Assembly: GCA_027295975.1 (NCBI GenBank)
Contig: JAPUJX010000248.1
Location: 1 to 9,238, forward strand
DNA length: 9,238 bases
Origin: Gammaproteobacteria bacterium
GTDB lineage: Bacteria; Pseudomonadota; Gammaproteobacteria; Pseudomonadales; Azotimanducaceae
Direction of reading: 5' to 3'
Below, piece by piece: positions 4,954 to 9,238 of the stretch. A program made the position numbers and the translations under genes. Each line of letters begins with the position of its first letter. Within the stretch, counting starts at the first letter, position 1. The notes below the pieces were generated by a model that was not told the origin of the DNA, did not search any database, and saw only the letters and a list, made by a program, of their open reading frames with translations.

Positions 4954-6663
4954 ATGAAACAGCCGGTGGGTGTTGTGGGTTTTTGTTCATTGCTGCTGCT
5001 GGCAGCGCTCCCGGCGTTCACAGCCCAATACGAGTCGGTTACCGACGCGAGGCTCAATAACCCCGAACCCGAAAACTGGCTCATGTATCGGCGCACATAC
5101 GACTCACACGGTTATAGCCCGCTTGATGAAATAAATACCGGCAACGTCCACCGGCTGAAACCCTTGTGGTCCTTTTCCACCGGGTTGCGCGAGGGTCACC
5201 AGGCGCCTCCGATCGTCAATGGCACAAGCATGTTCATTACCACGCCGCACAATCATCTGCTGGCCCTGGACGCCGCAAGTGGGAACCTGATCTGGCGTTA
5301 CATCCGTGAATTGCCCGAGGATCAAGTACAGATGCACCCCACCAACAGGGGCGTGGGGTTATACGGCGACCTGGTGTTCATGGCGACCGCGGATTGTTAC
5401 GTCGTCGCGCTTGATGCCAGGACCGGCGAGGTCGTGTGGGAGACCGAAGTCGAAGACTACGCAGCCGGTTATTACATGACCCTGGCACCGCTTGTCGCTG
5501 ACGGCAAAGTCCTGGTGGGGGTGTCGGGTGGTGAGTTCGGCATCCGTGGATTCGTTACCGCATTAGATGCGGGAAGCGGTGAAACGGTGTGGAAAACCTA
5601 CACTATTCCCGCACCCGGTGAACCGGGAAGTGATTCCTGGCCCGGCGATTCCTGGAAGACCGGTGGCGTGCCGGTTTGGATTACCGGATCCTTCGATACG
5701 GAGACTGGCCTGTCTTATTGGGGCACAGGCAACGGTGGACCATGGATGGGTGATACCCGGGACGGGGATAATCTGTATGCCACATCCGTCATCGCGCTGG
5801 ATGTGGCAACCGGCGCGCTCCGCGGCTATCACCAGTACCATTGGAACGATTCGTGGGACTGGGACGAAGTTTCCGCGCCCCTGCTGATCAACTTCCGTCG
5901 TGGTGGGCGGTCGGTGCGCGGTCTGGTTCATCCCGGACGTAACGGCTACCTGTGGTTTCTCGAACGTCTCGATGAATCAATTGGTTTTGTCGACGCGCAG
6001 CCATACGTAAAACAGGACGTTTTTACCTCCATTGACCCAGACACCGGACGACCGACCTATGACATGACGAAAAAACCCGGTACCGGTAAGGGCGCATTGT
6101 TCTGCCCGTCACATTGGGGTGGCAAAGACTGGCCCCCGGCCGCGTTCAGCCCACGAACCCGGCTGCTGTACATACCGGCCAACGACAACGTCTGTGCCTA
6201 TATGATCGGAGAGGAAGTAGCGTACCGGAAGGGGCGCGAATTCATGGGTACGGACTGGCAGAAGTCGACGCTCGTTCTCACGGAAGAAGCCCGCGATTAC
6301 ATTGGCGAACTGCAGGCGTGGAATGTCGATACCGGCGAAAAGGTATGGAGCAAAACGTTTATGAGCCAGAACTGGGGGCCCGTGCTGGCTACGGCTGGCG
6401 ACCTGGTTTTCATGGGCGGCACCAATGATCGATACTTCCGCGCCTTCCACGCCGAGACTGGACTTCTGCTGTGGCAACAGAGAACGAATTCCGGTGTTAT
6501 CGGCGTGCCTACGACCTACGAGGTCGGCGGCAAACAGTACATCGCAGTTCTATCCGGCTGGGGAGTTGACGCCGAGCGAGAGCAGGCTTCCCTCGCCGCC
6601 CTTGGGAGAAAGAGCCCCGTTGTTCCCCAGGGCGGGGTATTGTGGGTTTTTGGGCTGGAGTGA
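4954..6663 (+). CDS. Periplasmic PQQ-dependent alcohol dehydrogenase with a lanthanide-type Asp pair
   Basis: This 569-aa eight-bladed propeller quinoprotein should oxidise an alcohol in the periplasm using PQQ. Residues 1-24 are a clear signal peptide (cleavage likely after AFTA). Propeller repeats of the form ALDA.TG..VW recur throughout. Metal and catalytic residues align with methanol dehydrogenase: Glu194 (GGEFG), Asn260 (GTGN) and Asp302 (SWDWD), with Arg329 (GRNGY) next to PQQ. Asn-to-Asp spacing (42) equals that of MxaF. Asp304, two residues after the catalytic Asp, matches the lanthanide ligand of XoxF-type enzymes; MxaF has Ala there. The usual vicinal Cys-Cys before NRG is replaced by Gln126-Met127. 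There is no C-terminal cytochrome c domain, so an external electron acceptor is needed. The Rieske gene immediately upstream is the only redox candidate in the window. The substrate cannot be read from the sequence. Confidence 0.92.
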   Translation: MKQPVGVVGFCSLLLLAALPAFTAQYESVTDARLNNPEPENWLMYRRTYDSHGYSPLDEINTGNVHRLKPLWSFSTGLREGHQAPPIVNGTSMFITTPHNHLLALDAASGNLIWRYIRELPEDQVQMHPTNRGVGLYGDLVFMATADCYVVALDARTGEVVWETEVEDYAAGYYMTLAPLVADGKVLVGVSGGEFGIRGFVTALDAGSGETVWKTYTIPAPGEPGSDSWPGDSWKTGGVPVWITGSFDTETGLSYWGTGNGGPWMGDTRDGDNLYATSVIALDVATGALRGYHQYHWNDSWDWDEVSAPLLINFRRGGRSVRGLVHPGRNGYLWFLERLDESIGFVDAQPYVKQDVFTSIDPDTGRPTYDMTKKPGTGKGALFCPSHWGGKDWPPAAFSPRTRLLYIPANDNVCAYMIGEEVAYRKGREFMGTDWQKSTLVLTEEARDYIGELQAWNVDTGEKVWSKTFMSQNWGPVLATAGDLVFMGGTNDRYFRAFHAETGLLLWQQRTNSGVIGVPTTYEVGGKQYIAVLSGWGVDAEREQASLAALGRKSPVVPQGGVLWVFGLE

Positions 6664-6692
6664 CTTGGACATCCTGTGGATCGGCTTGAAAA

Positions 6693-6707
6693 AGGAAGTC
6701 AAAAGTG
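6693..6707 (+). promoter_or_regulatory. Ribosome binding site and GTG start of the YkgJ-type gene
   Basis: AAGGAAG around 6692-6698 precedes the GTG at 6705 by about 6-8 nt. This supports the GTG start over any downstream Met. Confidence 0.55.
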
Positions 6708-7379
6708 AATGACGACGTCAAATTATTCGACGTCGTGGAGGTTGCCGACCAGCAGGAACTGCCTGCCGGGACTTTCTCTTCGTGGCTTGGTCGAACACGC
6801 GCCGCCCTGGCGGGCGAAAACGGTTCCGAAGTACCCTGTGGAGATTGTACTGCCTGCTGCCGGTCTTCCTATTTTATCCACATCAGGCCCGAAGAAACCG
6901 AAACCCTGGCCAGGATCCCCGAAGAACTCTTGTTTGCCGCCCCGGGTCAGCCCGAGGGTACGGTGTTGCTTGGCTACGATGAACAGGGTTGTTGCCCCAT
7001 GCTGGTCGACGACAAGTGTACGATCTACCGGCACAGGCCGATGACTTGCCGCAGCTACGACTGTCGAGTATTCACCGCGGCTGGGATTTCAGCGGATGAC
7101 AAGGCGCTGATTACTCGGCACACCCAACGCTGGAAGTTTGACTACGCAGGCGTGAGGGACCGTAGGCAACATTTGGCGGTGCAACGGGCTGCGAAATTCT
7201 TGAGTGACCACGCGAAGAGTTTTACCGGTAAGTTCCCTGGCAATCCGACCCAGTTGGCCATTCTAGCCATCGAAGTTCACGACGTTTTTCTCCGCTGCGA
7301 CGACGCGACCGAAACCCAACCTGTGGTTCTCGAAGTTGTCTCGGCGGTGAACGAGCTATTGGAGCAGACCAGAGACTAG
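6705..7379 (+). CDS. YkgJ-family cysteine cluster protein
   Basis: This 224-aa protein has the hallmark CGDCTACC cluster (Cys45, Cys48, Cys51, Cys52), then Cys96-Cys97 (GCCPML), Cys105 (KCTIY), the RHRPMTCRSYDC segment (Cys115, Cys120) and basic helices after it. Members of this family are thought to bind Zn or Fe through these cysteines; their biochemical role is mostly unknown. There is no signal peptide or membrane helix, so it is probably cytoplasmic. It starts 41 nt after the PQQ dehydrogenase on the same strand and may be part of the same transcript, perhaps serving metal or cofactor handling for the redox pair (inference only). About 40 residues precede the first cluster and about 90 follow the last, making it longer than minimal family members. 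Confidence 0.85.
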   Translation: MNDDVKLFDVVEVADQQELPAGTFSSWLGRTRAALAGENGSEVPCGDCTACCRSSYFIHIRPEETETLARIPEELLFAAPGQPEGTVLLGYDEQGCCPMLVDDKCTIYRHRPMTCRSYDCRVFTAAGISADDKALITRHTQRWKFDYAGVRDRRQHLAVQRAAKFLSDHAKSFTGKFPGNPTQLAILAIEVHDVFLRCDDATETQPVVLEVVSAVNELLEQTRD

Positions 7380-7392
7380 GTTCCCTAGTTTC
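7372..7392. terminator. Tight hairpin spanning the YkgJ-type stop codon, between convergent genes
   Basis: GAGACTAGG (7372-7380) pairs with CCTAGTTTC (7384-7392) over 9 bp with one G-T wobble and a 3-nt loop. It lies between the convergent YkgJ-type and HEAT genes, whose ends are 22 nt apart, and includes the TAG stop. No U-tract follows on either strand, so a bidirectional terminator is plausible rather than shown. Confidence 0.35.
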
Positions 7393-7401
7393 CGTTAATC
7401 A

Positions 7402-9238
7402 TCACATCCTCACTTTCCGGTCGCGCAGCAGTTCGCGAACACGGGTCATCAGGGTGCTTCTTTCGAGCTGAAAGTCTCGAACCATTACGATCAGGACATC
7501 GTGCAGTTGCGGGTCGTCGGCGGTTACCAGGGCCTCGAGGGCGAGGTGGCGCACTGCCTGGACAGCCCCGGGGTCCCGGGCAAGCGTCCCAAGAGCCTTG
7601 CGGACGTCGGTCGCGGCAGGATTTCCTCCACCGCGCTGCTGCGACAACACTCTGGCTGCGGCCCTGGCGCCAGCAACGGCGATACCCTGGTTGTGGGACG
7701 ACAAGGCCGTGGGCAGGAGGCCGATCACCGCGACATCACCCATGTCGGCCCGGGCCTGTAGCGCGGACGGGGCAAGGGGGTGGTCCAGATCGCGCGTCAG
7801 GTTCAGCAGTTCGTCTTGGAAGGCCTTGTGGCCAAGGAGGCCCAGGGTCCGGACCGCGGCGCGCTTCCAGCCCAAATCGTTGCTTGTTCCATAAATCTCG
7901 AGTAACTCATCCGAGGTGCCAGAGCTGTTGATGGTCGCGAGGGCTTCGACTGCGGCCTCGAGGTAACGCGGATCGGACATATGTTCAAGAGCAAACGGAT
8001 AACCGTCATCAAAACCGTGAGTTCCGAGGAAAGCCGCGAGGTGAAGCTTGTAGGCGAGATCGGCCTCTTCGGGCATATGGGCGCGCAAGGCCCGGGCGGC
8101 CGCTTTGGTATCTATCTCCATGAGCAAGTTGGCTGCGAGTCGGCTCAGGCGCCGGTGACGGGGATCGAGCATGTCGCTCAAAGCGGAAACGAGTTGGGGT
8201 GAGGGGGTATGTTCGCAAGCCTGGACGAAAGCCTCCTGTTCGGAGGTTGTGAGTCCGATCTCCAGCAGCGTGCTCTGGAGCTGCCAGGGAGTGGAAGTCT
8301 TCGGCAGGATCAGCCCGAAGGCTTCGACTTCGGCCGCGCCCTCCAAGCCCAGCGCCTTCTTGCGGCGCAGGCGGTCGAGCAGTCGATCGGCCCCGTTTGC
8401 AGTCGCCAGGCGCGCCCAGGATTTTGTCGCGGCCAACTGTACATGCGCCGGTGCGTCCAGAGGCAGGTTGGTGAGCAGGCCGGAAACAGCAGCGGAGGGA
8501 TCGATACCTGAATTTTCGTGAAGCGCACCGAGGATGTCGAGGCGAGCCGACAGTTCCGCCAGCGTCTCATAAGGTGTGTCGAGCCCGACGAGGCGTACGG
8601 CAGCTGGGTTTGAACGCACCGCGTCTACGGCTGAGCCGAGTCCCTGGAGAGCAGCCACGCGTGCTGCGAGTGAGGTATCCGGGTGATTCAGGGATGCGAC
8701 GAGACCCGCAACGGCGGCCTCGCGGTTGACGTGGTTGTTCAGGTAGTCGGCCCTCAGGAGATTACCCATGACATGGGCTGCGGCTTCGCGGACGAGCACC
8801 TCATCGGCTGTCAGTTGCTGGTTGATGGCCTTAATCGCCAGGTCCTGCTGGGCGGCGATGTAAGGGCGTCGGTCCAGAGCTGCGAGCAGCACCATCGCGC
8901 CACGGCCCTCGGCGTCGCGCAGGTGGCGTGCGAGGCGGGATACTATTTCAAACCGGTCGAGCAGTTCCTGCTGCGCCAGAAGCGCCTCGGCCGCACCCAG
9001 GAGTGGGTCGGTTTTCCCCTCGAGTCGCGGAAACGCCAGATCGGCGGTCGCGCCGCTGTGAATGCCGATATAACCAACACTGGAACGGCCCAGCAGGAGC
9101 AGTCGTTGCTGGCCACTCTGGATATCTTTAGGGTCGAAGCTGGTGGAGTAGGATCGTAAGTCGGCGTTTGTCATGAGCAGCCGAGGTCGTGAATAGACGC
9201 CTTTTAGAATGCGGATAGGCTCGAATGTGTATTGATAA
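7402..9238 (-). CDS. HEAT-repeat (alpha-solenoid) protein, 5' end beyond the window
   Basis: The frame ends at a TGA at 7402 and runs open to the right edge, more than 610 codons. From the Met at 9174 there are 590 residues, but the 21 codons upstream of it are also open and read like protein (YTFEPIRILKGVY, then SRPRLL). They run smoothly into LRSYSTSF and GQQRLLLLGRSSVGYIG, a pattern resembling a small beta-domain found at the N-terminus of secreted proteins. No SD precedes 9174. I therefore treat that Met as internal. The rest is almost entirely paired amphipathic helices with A/L-rich HEAT units, for example VLVREAAAHVMGNLL, AARVAALQGLGSA, RYLEAAVEALATI, WKRAAVRTLGLLGH and AVRHLALEALV. 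Such solenoids are protein-binding scaffolds; no catalytic motif is seen. Partner and location are unknown; an exported location would fit the beta-domain but the signal region is outside the window. Confidence 0.8.
   Translation of the reverse strand, partial: YQYTFEPIRILKGVYSRPRLLMTNADLRSYSTSFDPKDIQSGQQRLLLLGRSSVGYIGIHSGATADLAFPRLEGKTDPLLGAAEALLAQQELLDRFEIVSRLARHLRDAEGRGAMVLLAALDRRPYIAAQQDLAIKAINQQLTADEVLVREAAAHVMGNLLRADYLNNHVNREAAVAGLVASLNHPDTSLAARVAALQGLGSAVDAVRSNPAAVRLVGLDTPYETLAELSARLDILGALHENSGIDPSAAVSGLLTNLPLDAPAHVQLAATKSWARLATANGADRLLDRLRRKKALGLEGAAEVEAFGLILPKTSTPWQLQSTLLEIGLTTSEQEAFVQACEHTPSPQLVSALSDMLDPRHRRLSRLAANLLMEIDTKAAARALRAHMPEEADLAYKLHLAAFLGTHGFDDGYPFALEHMSDPRYLEAAVEALATINSSGTSDELLEIYGTSNDLGWKRAAVRTLGLLGHKAFQDELLNLTRDLDHPLAPSALQARADMGDVAVIGLLPTALSSHNQGIAVAGARAAARVLSQQRGGGNPAATDVRKALGTLARDPGAVQAVRHLALEALVTADDPQLHDVLIVMVRDFQLERSTLMTRVRELLRDRKVRM

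Noticed and set aside
8683..9159. Plus-strand 158-aa ORF opposite the HEAT gene
   Set aside because: The opposite strand shows regular HEAT helices throughout this interval; the plus-strand translation has no coherent pattern.

Overview
The window looks like a piece of a bacterial chromosome, most likely from a gammaproteobacterium or close relative. This rests on an OmpA-C envelope protein, a PQQ dehydrogenase, a Tat-type Rieske protein and Shine-Dalgarno-led genes of moderately high GC. The taxonomic call is an inference from gene types, not from a marker gene. No rRNA, tRNA, CRISPR array, transposase or integrase gene was seen.

Layout from left to right. (1) At 1-704, minus strand, lies the N-terminal part of a class V PLP-dependent enzyme (cysteine desulfurase-like, VC1184-type). 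Its C-terminus lies outside the window. (2) A divergent intergenic region (705-885) separates it from (3) a secreted OmpA-C protein (886-2511, plus) with an internally repeated helical N-terminal region, a coiled coil and a peptidoglycan-binding domain. (4) The gap 2512-2827 has one weak candidate small ORF on the minus strand. (5) A hydantoinase/dihydropyrimidinase-family cyclic amidohydrolase follows (2828-4201, plus), with all metal ligands but a Phe where the family's catalytic-pocket Tyr normally sits. (6) The gap 4202-4414 contains a striking ~90-bp imperfect palindrome. (7) Three plus-strand genes are tightly spaced: an exported bc1-type Rieske protein (4415-4945), a periplasmic PQQ-dependent alcohol dehydrogenase (4954-6663) and a YkgJ-type cysteine-cluster protein (6705-7379). 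(8) Convergent to these is a HEAT-repeat (alpha-solenoid) protein on the minus strand (7402 to the right edge). Its reading frame stays open through the window end, so the Met at 9174 is probably internal.

The most interesting unit is the Rieske-PQQ dehydrogenase pair. The stop codon of the Rieske gene overlaps the Shine-Dalgarno of the dehydrogenase, and both proteins carry export signals. No cytochrome c gene is in the window. A plausible but unproven reading is that the Rieske protein accepts electrons from PQQH2, or assists the dehydrogenase, in the periplasm. The dehydrogenase has the Asp-x-Asp pair associated with lanthanide-dependent (XoxF-like) enzymes and lacks the usual vicinal-cysteine disulfide.
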